NCBI GenBank assembly: GCA_964552015.1
Contig: CAZKFR010000011.1
Span: 8,552 to 72,551 of the forward strand
Direction of reading: 5' to 3'
Length of the DNA stretch: 64,000 nucleotides
Source of the DNA: Rhodocaloribacter sp964552015
Lineage (GTDB): Bacteria > Bacteroidota > Rhodothermia > Rhodothermales > ISCAR-4553
The notes beneath the pieces were generated by a model. The model searched no databases. It was not told the DNA's origin and saw only the letters and a program-made list of their open reading frames with translations. Positions 9,260-17,506 of the stretch are shown in pieces. Made by a program: the position numbers and the translations under genes. The first letter of the stretch is position 1, and every line of letters begins with the position of its first letter.

Positions 9260-9756
9260 AAGGACAGATCGTAGCCAAGGAGGGTCAGGATGAGGTAGGC
9301 GCTGGCCAGAGTCAGCAGGAAGGCCAGCGAGACGAGGGCGCCGCGCCGTACCCAGTCCGAGCGGCTCGCGACGGGTGCCTCGGTCGTTTCCGTAGTCACG
9401 GTCGGGGCGTTTTCGGCCGATGCTTCCGGTTCGGCCTCTGCGGTCGAGGTCGGAGCAAACGGGGAGGGGGCGAGGTCCACCTGTTCGGGAGGTGGAGGCG
9501 GGGTGTCGATGACGCCGGGCACCTCGTCGTGGACGTGCGGGGCCTCCGGGGCATCGACCTCGGCGGGCACGGACGACGGAGGACGCACATAGCGGAACAG
9601 GGCACGGGCCATGGCCTCGGGTCCGGCCGCGACGATGAGCGCGTACTCTTCGAGGGTCAACAGGGACACCTCGTGCACGACGGTTGTGCGGGCCGGCCGG
9701 TCGACGGCCCGGTGGACGATCCAGTCCCGGGAAGCGGACTTGCTGTTCTGCCTCAT
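9256..9756 (-). CDS. Tail-anchored Pro/Glu-rich protein of unknown function
   Basis: 166 residues if started at the ATG at 9756. The first 60 residues form a small basic/helical domain. Residues of about 60-135 are rich in Pro, Glu, Ala and Thr (a disordered linker), and the C-terminus is one hydrophobic helix (ALVSLAFLLTLASAYLILTL) that would anchor it in the membrane with the N-terminus in the cytoplasm. Upstream extension of the frame toward 10680 runs over YqgE and is a GC-rich shadow. No function is suggested by neighbours. Confidence 0.6.
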   Translation of the reverse strand: MRQNSKSASRDWIVHRAVDRPARTTVVHEVSLLTLEEYALIVAAGPEAMARALFRYVRPPSSVPAEVDAPEAPHVHDEVPGVIDTPPPPPEQVDLAPSPFAPTSTAEAEPEASAENAPTVTTETTEAPVASRSDWVRRGALVSLAFLLTLASAYLILTLLGYDLSF

Positions 9757-9990
9757 TCTATCTGATCTTTGGCGGACCGGTGCTGCTGCCTCCGGCGCCG
9801 CTCTGTTTCGTTGCTCAGAAAAAAATCGTGTCCGGCGTGGTGCCGGACAGGCCGCGGAAAGCATGTACAGCCTGAACATCGACCCTTTTGAACGATTATT
9901 AAGTCCACCGGCGGCAGGCCGGCCGGCGAGGCCCTGCGGCGAACGTCGGGGCGCCACGAAAGCTTGCGTCGAGCGCCGGGGAGGGCACCT

Positions 9991-10554
9991 ATGAAGCAGG
10001 AGCGCCTGTCTCCCGCCGCCGGTGTGTTGCTGATTGCACCGCCTCTGCTGGAAGACCCGAACTTCCGGCGTACGGTGGTGTTGCTCTGTGAGTACGACGC
10101 GGAAGGGGCGTTCGGGCTGGTGCTGAACCGCCCGCTGGTGCTGCGCCTGCACGACGTCATGGACATGGTGCCCGACTATGAGGCGCCGCTTTTTCTCGGG
10201 GGGCCCGTACAGCCCAACACCCTGCACTTCTTGCATCGGTTCGGGGAGCGTGTGCCCGGTGCCATCCACCTGGTTGACGGGGTCTACTGGGGCGGCGATT
10301 TCGAAACGATCCGGCAACTGCTCGCCGACGAACGACCGACGGCCGGGGATATCCGCTTTTTCCTGGGCTATGCCGGATGGTCGCCCGGACAACTCGACGA
10401 GGAGATCGAGCAGGGGGGGTGGTTCCTGGAGCACGGTACGTCCCGGGCGGTGTTTACCGAGACGCCGGACCGCCTGTGGCGTTCGGTGCTGCGGAGCATG
10501 GGGGGGGAGTATGCCATCCTGGCCAACTTTCCTGATGACCCGCGCATGAACTGA
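9991..10554 (+). CDS. YqgE/AlgH family protein
   Basis: 187 residues matching the YqgE/AlgH (DUF179) family throughout: GVLLIAPPLLEDPNFRRTVV at the start, GAFGLVLNRPL, LFLGGPV, and GYAGWSPGQLDEEI near the middle-end. The biochemical role of the family is not established; in Pseudomonas the AlgH name comes from alginate regulation. ATG at 9991 has a GGGGAGG sequence upstream and is chosen over the earlier ATG at 9964. It appears monocistronic. Confidence 0.93.
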   Translation: MKQERLSPAAGVLLIAPPLLEDPNFRRTVVLLCEYDAEGAFGLVLNRPLVLRLHDVMDMVPDYEAPLFLGGPVQPNTLHFLHRFGERVPGAIHLVDGVYWGGDFETIRQLLADERPTAGDIRFFLGYAGWSPGQLDEEIEQGGWFLEHGTSRAVFTETPDRLWRSVLRSMGGEYAILANFPDDPRMN

Positions 10555-10700
10555 GAGGCGGGTCCCCGGAATGTCACCGGTTTGGCGTATCCAGGCGGGC
10601 GGCGGGCGGATCGTCTGCATGGCCTCGTGCGTAGTGCATGGTGCACAACGGGGGATTTCCCCCCAGCACCCCGGACTCACGACAAAACGTCCTTCGTGCC

Positions 10701-11762
10701 ATGGCTATCGAATCCCTGCCCCTACCGCCGTTTTACGACCCGGAGTCCGTCGGGACGGTGTACCGGGTGCCCTACCAGGAGCGGGCCGAGGAGGCACGGA
10801 TCTGGGCTGCGAAGCACGGCATCCGTCCGGCCCGGGAGGACGCCTTCCGCCTGGGGCTGGTCCTGATCGACGTGCAGAACACCTTCTGCGTGCCCGGCTT
10901 CGAGCTCTATGTGGGCGGTGCCACGGGCCAGGCCGCCGTGGAGGACAACCGCCGACTGTGCGCGTTCATCTATCGCAACCTCCACCGCATCACCGCCGTC
11001 CTGGCCACGCTGGACACCCACCGGGCCGCCCAGATCTTCCACCCGCTGTTTCTGGTCGATGCCGAAGGGCGGCATCCGGCGCCGTTCACGGTGGTGACCG
11101 TCGAGGACGTGGCTGCGGGGCGGTGGCGGTTCAACGCGGCGCTGGCCGAACGGCTCGGCCTGACGCCCGAAGCCGGACAGCGCCACCTCGAGCATTACGT
11201 CCGCACCCTGGCCGAGCGGGGCAAGTACGCGCTGACGGTCTGGCCGTACCATGCCATGCTCGGCGGCATCGGGCATGCCCTGGTGCCGGCCGTGGAGGAG
11301 GCCGTCTTCTTCCACACCGTCGCCCGGCACAGCCCGCCGGAGCTGCTCGTCAAGGGTACCCATCCGCTGACGGAGCACTATTCCGCCCTGCGACCCGAGG
11401 TGAACACGGACCCCGACGGCCGCCGGCTCGTCGAGCCCAACGATGCGCTCTTCGAGATGGTGCGCACGTTCGACGCGGTCGTCATCGCCGGGCAGGCCAA
11501 GAGCCACTGCGTCGCCTGGACGGTACAGGACCTGCTCGACGACCTCCGGGCGCACGACCCGTCGCTGGCACGCCGGGTGTACCTGCTCGAGGACTGCACC
11601 TCGCCCATCGTGGCGCCCGGCGCCGACTTCACCGAGGCCGCCGACGCGGCCTTTGCCCGGTTCGCCGAGGCCGGGATGCACCTCGTCCGTTCCACCGATC
11701 CGCTGGACACCTGGCCGGGCTTCCCCGCCACGTTCGGAAAAGCATCCGTCTCCCATGCATGA
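10701..11762 (+). CDS. pncA: Isochorismatase-fold hydrolase, probable nicotinamidase
   Basis: Isochorismatase-superfamily protein of 353 residues. LVLIDVQNTFCVPG supplies the catalytic Asp, and AKSHCVAWTVQDLL supplies the nucleophilic Cys. LDTHRAAQIFHPLF resembles the metal-binding Asp/His region of nicotinamidases. It overlaps the nicotinate phosphoribosyltransferase start by 8 bases, which strongly supports nicotinamide-to-nicotinate deamidation in NAD salvage. It is much longer than classical PncA (about 210 residues), with an N-terminal extension and insertions. Gene symbol is by inference; another amidase of the fold is possible. Confidence 0.8.
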   Translation: MAIESLPLPPFYDPESVGTVYRVPYQERAEEARIWAAKHGIRPAREDAFRLGLVLIDVQNTFCVPGFELYVGGATGQAAVEDNRRLCAFIYRNLHRITAVLATLDTHRAAQIFHPLFLVDAEGRHPAPFTVVTVEDVAAGRWRFNAALAERLGLTPEAGQRHLEHYVRTLAERGKYALTVWPYHAMLGGIGHALVPAVEEAVFFHTVARHSPPELLVKGTHPLTEHYSALRPEVNTDPDGRRLVEPNDALFEMVRTFDAVVIAGQAKSHCVAWTVQDLLDDLRAHDPSLARRVYLLEDCTSPIVAPGADFTEAADAAFARFAEAGMHLVRSTDPLDTWPGFPATFGKASVSHA

Positions 11763-13140
11763 TTCCATGACGAACGGCCACTGGGTCGACGACGCCGGCG
11801 CGGCCCTCTTTACCGACCTCTACCAGCTCACCATGCTCCAGGCCTACTTCCGGGAGGGCCTGGACGAGGAGGCCGTCTTCGACCTGTTCGTGCGACGGCT
11901 CCGGCACCGCAACGTGTTGCTGGCCTGCGGGCTCGATACGGTGCTTCATTACCTGGAGACGCTCCGTTTCACGCCGGAGGCACTCGACTACCTGGCCTCG
12001 CTCGGCCTGTTCGGCGATGACTTCCTGGCTTACCTGGCCGACTTCCGCTTCACGGGCGACGTGTACGCCGTGCCCGAGGGCACGCCCGTCTTTGCCGACG
12101 AACCCCTCCTGGAGGTCGTTGCGCCGATCGGGCAGGCGCAGCTCATCGAGACGTTCCTGCTCAACCAGATCACCTTCCAGACGGGCGTCGCGTCGAAGGC
12201 GCTCCGGGTGGTACGGGCGGCGGCTGGCCGCACCGTGGTCGACTTCGGGATGCGGCGCATGCACGGCGCGGATGCGGCCCTGAAGGCGGCACGGGCCTAC
12301 CACATCGCCGGTGTGCAGGCCACCTCGAACGTGCTGGCCGGGCACGCCTACGGCCTGCGCGTCACCGGCACGATGGCGCACAGCTACATCGAAGCGCACG
12401 AGAGCGAGGACGACGCCTTCCGGGCCTTCAGCGGCCTGTATCCCGGCACCACGCTGCTGGTGGACACGTACGACACGCTCGAAGGCGTGCGGCGCGTCGT
12501 CCGGCTGGCCCGCGAGCAGGGCGAGGCGTTCCGCGTGAAGGCCATCCGCCTCGACTCGGGCGACCTGGCCGCCCTGAGCCGCGCCGCACGCCGCCTCCTC
12601 GACGAGGCCGGCCTGCACCACGTGCAGATCTTCGCCAGCGGCAGCCTGGACGAGTACGCCATCGCGGACCTGGTGGCGGCCGGTGCCCCCATCGACGGCT
12701 TCGGCGTCGGCACCCGCATGGGCACCATGGCCGACCAGCCCTACCTGGACAGCGCCTACAAGCTCGCTGCCTATGCCGGGAAGCCCCGCATGAAGCTCTC
12801 CACCGACAAGGCCAACCTGCCGGGGCGCAAGCAGGTCTACCGCCTGTTCGACGGGGACACGGCCGTGCGGGACGTCATCGCCACCGCGGAGGAAGCGCAC
12901 GAAGGGACGCCCCTGCTCGTGTGCGTCATGCGGGGCGGGCGGCGGACCGAAGCCGGCCGGCGCACCCTCGACGAGGCCCGCCGGCACGCCGAGCGTGAAC
13001 TGGCTCGCCTGCCTGCCCGCCTGCTCAGTCTCGACGAAGCCGCGCCGCCCTATCCGGTCGAATGCAGCCCGGCCCTGCGGGAACGCGCCGCCACCGTGCG
13101 TCGCCGGCTCGAAGCGCAGCACGTGGCGGTAGAGGGATGA
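11755..13140 (+). CDS. pncB: Nicotinate phosphoribosyltransferase
   Basis: Joins nicotinate and PRPP to make nicotinate mononucleotide, the rate-limiting step of the Preiss-Handler NAD salvage route. Family motifs are visible: FTDLYQLTMLQAYF at the N-terminus, FLLNQITFQTGVASKA, VDFGMRRMHG, GTMAHSYIEAHE, IRLDSGDLAALSR in the phosphate-binding region, GFGVGTRM, and STDKANLPGRKQVYR. About 461 residues, normal for the bacterial enzyme. Two close ATGs (11755 and 11767) are possible; the first overlaps the upstream gene by 8 bases. Confidence 0.95.
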   Translation: MHDSMTNGHWVDDAGAALFTDLYQLTMLQAYFREGLDEEAVFDLFVRRLRHRNVLLACGLDTVLHYLETLRFTPEALDYLASLGLFGDDFLAYLADFRFTGDVYAVPEGTPVFADEPLLEVVAPIGQAQLIETFLLNQITFQTGVASKALRVVRAAAGRTVVDFGMRRMHGADAALKAARAYHIAGVQATSNVLAGHAYGLRVTGTMAHSYIEAHESEDDAFRAFSGLYPGTTLLVDTYDTLEGVRRVVRLAREQGEAFRVKAIRLDSGDLAALSRAARRLLDEAGLHHVQIFASGSLDEYAIADLVAAGAPIDGFGVGTRMGTMADQPYLDSAYKLAAYAGKPRMKLSTDKANLPGRKQVYRLFDGDTAVRDVIATAEEAHEGTPLLVCVMRGGRRTEAGRRTLDEARRHAERELARLPARLLSLDEAAPPYPVECSPALRERAATVRRRLEAQHVAVEG

Positions 13141-13166
13141 GTCGGAACGGGTGGGGGCCTGAAACG

Positions 13167-13190
13167 AAAAAACCCGCCGGAAGGGCGGGT
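13167..13190 (-). terminator. Rho-independent terminator downstream of tRNA-Met
   Basis: Read on the minus strand: ACCCGCC pairs with GGCGGGT across a 5-base loop, followed by a run of T. It lies just beyond the 3' end of the tRNA gene and could also slow transcription coming out of pncB. Confidence 0.75.
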
Positions 13191-13199
13191 GGGAGGGTG

Positions 13200-13273
13200 T
13201 GGCGCGGGGCGGACTTGAACCGCCGACCTACGGGTTATGAATCCGTCGCTCTAACCTGCTGAGCTACCGCGCC
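13200..13273 (-). tRNA. tRNA-Met (anticodon CAT)
   Basis: 74 bases forming a full cloverleaf on the minus strand: acceptor GGCGCGG/CCGCGCC, D arm GCTC/GAGC, anticodon loop TTCATAA with CAT, a 5-base variable loop, T arm GGCGG/CCGCC with TTCAAGT, and discriminator A. CCA is not encoded. The first acceptor pair is a normal G-C, so it is more likely elongator Met than initiator; a tRNA-Ile2 read with lysidine cannot be excluded from the sequence alone. One A-C mismatch closes the anticodon stem. Confidence 0.93.
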
Positions 13274-13450
13274 GCTCAGGGAGCCCGAAAACTACGACAG
13301 GACCGGTCCGCAGGCAATGCCCTCATTTTTTCGCCAGACGGTTTCTTTTGTTTCTTCACGTGCGGGTGCCCGGTGAAACGCGGGGGGTGCTTGCCTGAAC
13401 GGTCGTCCGGCGCTAACATCCTTTCCTCACGAACCAGCGAGCAGACGATC

Positions 13451-14650
13451 ATGCGGCTGTGGGATCATGTGATCGGCCAGGAGCGGGTGGTGACGGCGCT
13501 GCAGCGGGCCGTCGACGAGGGGCGGGTGGCTCATGCCTACCTGTTCCACGGCCCCGACGGGGTCGGAAAGCGGGCGGTGGCCCTGGCTTTCGCGCAGGCG
13601 CTCCAGTGTGAGCGGGAGGGGGCGCGTCCCTGTGGGCAGTGTGGGCCCTGTGAAAAGGTGCGTCGCCTCATCCATCCGGACGTGCACGTGCTCTTCCCCC
13701 AGCCCGGCGATGCCGATACCGACGACGTGGCGGCTCGTCTGGCTCGCCTCGCCGAGAATCCGTATGCGGCCGTCGACTTCGTGCGGCGCCCCGCCCTCGA
13801 CGATCCGACGAAGACCTCGAACAAGCAGGCCCTCTATACCGTGGCCCGGATCAACGAAGATCTGCGCCGGGCCATGAGCTTCAAGCCGGTCGAGGGGCGG
13901 TACAAGGTGGCCATCCTCACGGACGTGGAGCGCATGCGGGTCGAGGCGGCCAACGCCTTCCTGAAGCTGCTCGAAGAACCCGGGCCGCAGACGGTGTTCG
14001 TCCTGACCACGGGCCGCCCCGACCTGTTGCTGCCGACCATCGTCTCTCGGTGCCAGCGTCTCCGTTTCGACGTACTGGAGCCCGAGGCCATCGCGCAGGC
14101 CCTGGCCGAGCGGGCGGGCCGGGAGGGCGGGGAGGCCCAGCTGCTGGCTCGCATGGCCGGCGGCTCCTTTACCCGCGCACTCGATCTGGCCGAGAACGAG
14201 GTCTTGCTCGAGGATCGGGCCTTCGTGCTGGCCTTTTTCCGTCATGCCTACACGCGGCGCATCGACCCGCTGGCCGACCTGGTGGAGCAGGCCGCTCGCA
14301 TGAGCCGGGAACGCTTCAAGGGGGTTCTGGCGCTGATGCTTGGATGGATACGGGACCTGGTGCTCTATCGGACGCTGGGTCCGGAGGCGCCGCTGGTCAA
14401 TGTGGACCAGCAGGACGCCATTGCGCGGTTCTGCACGAACGTCCCCGGTGCCGATCTGGAGGCGATGATCGGGCTCGTCGAAGAAGCCATCGACCTGGTG
14501 GAACGCAACGTGCACCTGACGCTCGTGGCCACGACGCTGGCGCTGGCGCTGGGGCGGGCCATGCACGGCATGCCTGAGGAACGCCTCTATCGGCCGCTTG
14601 CCGAGACCGCCCCGGCCCGGGGCGAACTTGTGAGCGCGGGGCGCTTATAA
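13451..14650 (+). CDS. holB: DNA polymerase III clamp-loader subunit (delta'/tau-like)
   Basis: AAA+ clamp-loader ATPase homologue of 399 residues acting in replication. It shows a Walker A sequence GPDGVGK (residues 34-40), a four-Cys zinc module (Cys53, 61, 64, 67), EAANAFLKLLEEP after the Walker B region, and the SRC motif in TIVSRCQRLRF. The single-copy placement beside ricT mirrors the holB-yaaT neighbourhood of Bacillus and supports delta' over tau/gamma. Because Walker A is intact, it may bind ATP, unlike E. coli delta'. ATG at 13451 begins MRLWDHVIGQ, the usual start. Confidence 0.92.
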   Translation: MRLWDHVIGQERVVTALQRAVDEGRVAHAYLFHGPDGVGKRAVALAFAQALQCEREGARPCGQCGPCEKVRRLIHPDVHVLFPQPGDADTDDVAARLARLAENPYAAVDFVRRPALDDPTKTSNKQALYTVARINEDLRRAMSFKPVEGRYKVAILTDVERMRVEAANAFLKLLEEPGPQTVFVLTTGRPDLLLPTIVSRCQRLRFDVLEPEAIAQALAERAGREGGEAQLLARMAGGSFTRALDLAENEVLLEDRAFVLAFFRHAYTRRIDPLADLVEQAARMSRERFKGVLALMLGWIRDLVLYRTLGPEAPLVNVDQQDAIARFCTNVPGADLEAMIGLVEEAIDLVERNVHLTLVATTLALALGRAMHGMPEERLYRPLAETAPARGELVSAGRL

Positions 14651-14717
14651 GTTCGTCGCAGCGGGTGCGAGCCGTACCTGGCTGCCTGGCTTCGAAAGTG
14701 AATTGTGTCGATAGATC

Positions 14718-15794
14718 ATGGCCTGTGGTTCCGGCGGATGCGGCGGAGGCGGCTGCGGCGGAGGCTGCGCTGGCGGATGTGGCCAGGGCGGTGCCTGCGG
14801 GACCGCGGCCTGCCCGGCCCTGCACGTCTATGACTGGCTGCCCGACCTGGGCGTAGGGGGCTCCCCCGTCGTCTATGAGATCGTGGAGGTCGCCTTCAAG
14901 GGCAACCGCAAAGGGTTTTTTCGCAACGTGCATAACCTCGACCTCCACACGGGCGACTACGTGATCGTGGAGGCCGACCGGGGCGTCGACTTCGGGATCG
15001 TCCACATGGTGGGTGAACTCGTCCGGCTCCGGCTCAAGTCGAAGGCGCTCGACGAGGACGACGACTTTCCCAACGTGGTGCGCCTGGCCAACCTGCACGA
15101 CATCGAGCAGTGGGAAGCCAACAAGGAGCGCGAGGCCGAGACGTTCCTGGTGGGGCGCCGCGCCATCGACCGGATGAACCTGCCCATGAAGCTCGTCGAC
15201 GTGGAGTGGCAGTTCGACCACAAGAAGGTCACGTTCTACTTCACGGCCGAGCACCGCGTGGATTTCCGGGCGCTGGTGCGCGAACTCGCCAAGCGCTTCC
15301 GCACGCGCGTCGAGCTCCGGCAGATCGGGGCCCGGGACGAGGCCGCCCGCATCGGGGGCATCGGCTCGTGCGGGCGTGAGCTCTGTTGCTCCACCTGGCT
15401 GCAATCGTTCAAGCCGGTGACGACGCAGTCCGCCCGTGTGCAGAACCTGCCGCTCAACCCCGTGCGTCTGAGCGGGCAGTGTGGCCGCCTCAAGTGCTGC
15501 CTCAATTACGAACTGGAGCAGTACATGCAGGCCCTGAAGGACTTCCCGCCGGTCGATACGGTCGTCCTGACGCCGCAGGGGCCGGCCACCGTCCAGAAAG
15601 TCGACATCTTCAAAGAGATCGTCTGGCTTCAGTATGAAGACGGAAGCTGGGAGGACCGGCCGCTGGCCGAGGTGAAGGCGATGCTCGAGGACGGCGGGGA
15701 AGCACCGCGCCGCAAGCGGACGCGGAACACCTCCCGGCGCGGACGGCGGCGCGGACGGGGGCGCGGGGGCAACGCGTCCGGAGGGGCTTCCTGA
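14718..15794 (+). CDS. ricT: RicT/YaaT-type PSP1 protein with Cys-rich N-terminus
   Basis: PSP1-domain protein of 358 residues, homologue of Bacillus YaaT/RicT, part of the Fe-S-containing RicAFT complex that affects RNA processing and phosphorelays. The leader holds seven Cys in the first 32 residues separated by Gly, then LHVYDWL. The PSP1 core contains CGRELCCSTWL and LSGQCGRLKCCLNYE, the conserved Cys motifs of the family. The C-terminus is a long Arg/Gly-rich basic tail, likely RNA-binding or disordered. It follows holB by 67 bases. RicA and RicF partners are not in the window, so the Bacillus complex cannot be assumed. Confidence 0.93.
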   Translation: MACGSGGCGGGGCGGGCAGGCGQGGACGTAACPALHVYDWLPDLGVGGSPVVYEIVEVAFKGNRKGFFRNVHNLDLHTGDYVIVEADRGVDFGIVHMVGELVRLRLKSKALDEDDDFPNVVRLANLHDIEQWEANKEREAETFLVGRRAIDRMNLPMKLVDVEWQFDHKKVTFYFTAEHRVDFRALVRELAKRFRTRVELRQIGARDEAARIGGIGSCGRELCCSTWLQSFKPVTTQSARVQNLPLNPVRLSGQCGRLKCCLNYELEQYMQALKDFPPVDTVVLTPQGPATVQKVDIFKEIVWLQYEDGSWEDRPLAEVKAMLEDGGEAPRRKRTRNTSRRGRRRGRGRGGNASGGAS

Positions 15795-15872
15795 ACCTGG
15801 AACCTGGATGCCTGCGGGGCATATCGCTGCCCGGCGCACACGCCGCCCCGACGCGAACCGACCGCTTGCCCT

Positions 15873-16727
15873 ATGCCGTACGCCGCCGAGATCAGCCGGA
15901 CCACCCCGGCCGCCTTCCTCTTTCTGCTCGACCAGTCCGCCTCCATGCAGGAACCCTTCGGGGGGGCTGAGGCGAAAGGGGATGCCGCCCCGAGCAAGGC
16001 CGTCGTCCTGGCCGACGTGATCAACCGCCTCCTGCAGAACCTGGTGTTGCGGTGCGCCAAGGAGGACGGCGTGCGCGACTACTTCCACGTCGGTGTGATC
16101 GGCTACGGGGCGCGGGTGCAGCCGCTCGTGCGCCCTGCCGACGGCGCAGCGCTCGACCTGATCCCGATCAGCCACCTGGCCGAGCGCCCGTTGCGCCTCG
16201 AAGAACGGCTCAAGAAGGTCCCGGATGGAGCCGGCGGGCTCGTCGAGCAGCGCGTCCGGTTCCCCGTGTGGTTCGATCCCGAGGCGAAGAACGGTACGCC
16301 GATGTGCCAGGCCCTGGACCTGGCCACGCAGATGGTGCGCCGCTGGATCGACCTGCACCCCCACGGCTTCCCTCCCATCGTGATGAACATCACCGACGGG
16401 GAGGCGACCGATGGCGATCCGCTCCGGTATGCCCGCACCCTCTGTTCGTTCGGGACGGACGACGGGGAGGTGCTTCTCTTCAACGTGCATCTCTCCAGCA
16501 ACAAGGCGCTGCCGGTCGAACTGCCCGACCAGCCCGACGGCCTGCCCGATGCCTTCGCCGAACTCCTGTTTCAGATGTCGAGCGTGCTGCCGTTCACGAT
16601 GCGGGCCGCGGCCGAGCAGGAAGGCTACACGGTGAGCATGGATGCCCGGGGGTTCGTCTTCAACGCGGATCCGGTGGCGCTGATACGTTTTCTCGAGGTG
16701 GGCACGCGCCCGAGCACCCTGCGTTGA
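15873..16727 (+). CDS. VWA-domain protein, YegL/TerY-like
   Basis: A 284-residue soluble protein that is essentially one von Willebrand A domain. The MIDAS motif DQSAS (Asp20, Ser22, Ser24) is near the start and NITDGEATDG supplies the later metal-site acid. There is no signal peptide, so it is cytoplasmic. The next two genes encode a PP2C-like phosphatase and a kinase, the combination known from E. coli YegL/YegK/YegI and from TerY phosphorylation triads. The inferred role is a metal-dependent adaptor or substrate of that phospho-switch. Confidence 0.85.
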   Translation: MPYAAEISRTTPAAFLFLLDQSASMQEPFGGAEAKGDAAPSKAVVLADVINRLLQNLVLRCAKEDGVRDYFHVGVIGYGARVQPLVRPADGAALDLIPISHLAERPLRLEERLKKVPDGAGGLVEQRVRFPVWFDPEAKNGTPMCQALDLATQMVRRWIDLHPHGFPPIVMNITDGEATDGDPLRYARTLCSFGTDDGEVLLFNVHLSSNKALPVELPDQPDGLPDAFAELLFQMSSVLPFTMRAAAEQEGYTVSMDARGFVFNADPVALIRFLEVGTRPSTLR

Positions 16728-16758
16728 CCGTATCGTACGCATGGATACCGAGGTCGTC

Positions 16759-17493
16759 ATGAAGCAGGTCCGTGTACGTGTGCGCCCCCGGGTGGCCTGG
16801 CTACCCCGGGCCGGGCACGCCGACGCGGACTACGAGGACGCCTTCGCGGTGCCGTCGCCCGGCGGATGGCCGTACCGGGCCGCGGTGGCGGACGGAGCGA
16901 CGGAGACGGCCTTCGCAGCATGGTGGGCACGGGCGCTCGTCGAGGGGTACGTGGCCGGAGAAGCCGGCAGCCCCGCCGCGCTGGCCGCCATGGTCGAGGG
17001 ACGGCGTGCCGCCTGGCAGGCCGCCGTGGCGGATGTGCTCCCGGCGGGGCCGTGGTACCTGGCCGATAAGGTGCGGGAAGGGGCCGCAGCCGCGCTGCTC
17101 GGGCTGACGCTCCACGAACAGGGCACGTGGCAGGCCCTGGCCGTGGGGGATTGCTGCCTCTTTCACGTGCGCGGCGGGCAGGTGCATCTACGCTGGCCCG
17201 TGGCGGACCCCTCCGGCTTCGGGCACCGCCCGGCGCTCGTGCACAGCCGCTCCGGACCGAAGCTCGCGGTGGAAGAACGCACGGGCATCTGGCATCCCGG
17301 CGATCGCTTCGTGCTGGCCACGGATGCGCTGGCGGCCTGGCTCATGACGAGTCGTGCCGAGGCCCACTGGACGGAGGAGAACTTTGCCGACCGCATCGCG
17401 CACGACCGGACTCGCGGTCTCCGCAACGACGACGTTACCCTGGTCGTGATCGACCTGGACCCCGACCCCGGGGCCTCCCTCGCCCGGCCCTGA
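16759..17493 (+). CDS. PP2C-like Ser/Thr protein phosphatase, YegK/PphC-like
   Basis: 244 residues with PP2C motifs: YEDAF (Glu26, Asp27) in place of the usual first metal motif, VADGATE (Asp45, Gly46), LAVGDCCLFHVR, FVLATDALAAWL and the terminal NDDVTLVVIDLD. These give the metal-binding acids for protein dephosphorylation. The ATG at 16759 has a GAGG five bases upstream; the earlier in-frame ATG at 16741 has none. It is 31 bases after the VWA gene and 13 before the kinase gene, so the three form one operon. Presumably it reverses the partner kinase. Confidence 0.85.
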   Translation: MKQVRVRVRPRVAWLPRAGHADADYEDAFAVPSPGGWPYRAAVADGATETAFAAWWARALVEGYVAGEAGSPAALAAMVEGRRAAWQAAVADVLPAGPWYLADKVREGAAAALLGLTLHEQGTWQALAVGDCCLFHVRGGQVHLRWPVADPSGFGHRPALVHSRSGPKLAVEERTGIWHPGDRFVLATDALAAWLMTSRAEAHWTEENFADRIAHDRTRGLRNDDVTLVVIDLDPDPGASLARP

Positions 17494-17506
17494 GTGCTGC
17501 ACGCTT

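Noticed and set aside
10634..10663. Two short hairpins upstream of pncA as an NAD or purine riboswitch
   Set aside because: Each stem is only five base pairs and no conserved aptamer core is recognisable.
9757..10680. Upstream extension of the tail-anchored protein to 474 codons
   Set aside because: It would overlap the whole YqgE gene on the opposite strand. The convincing start is the ATG at 9756.
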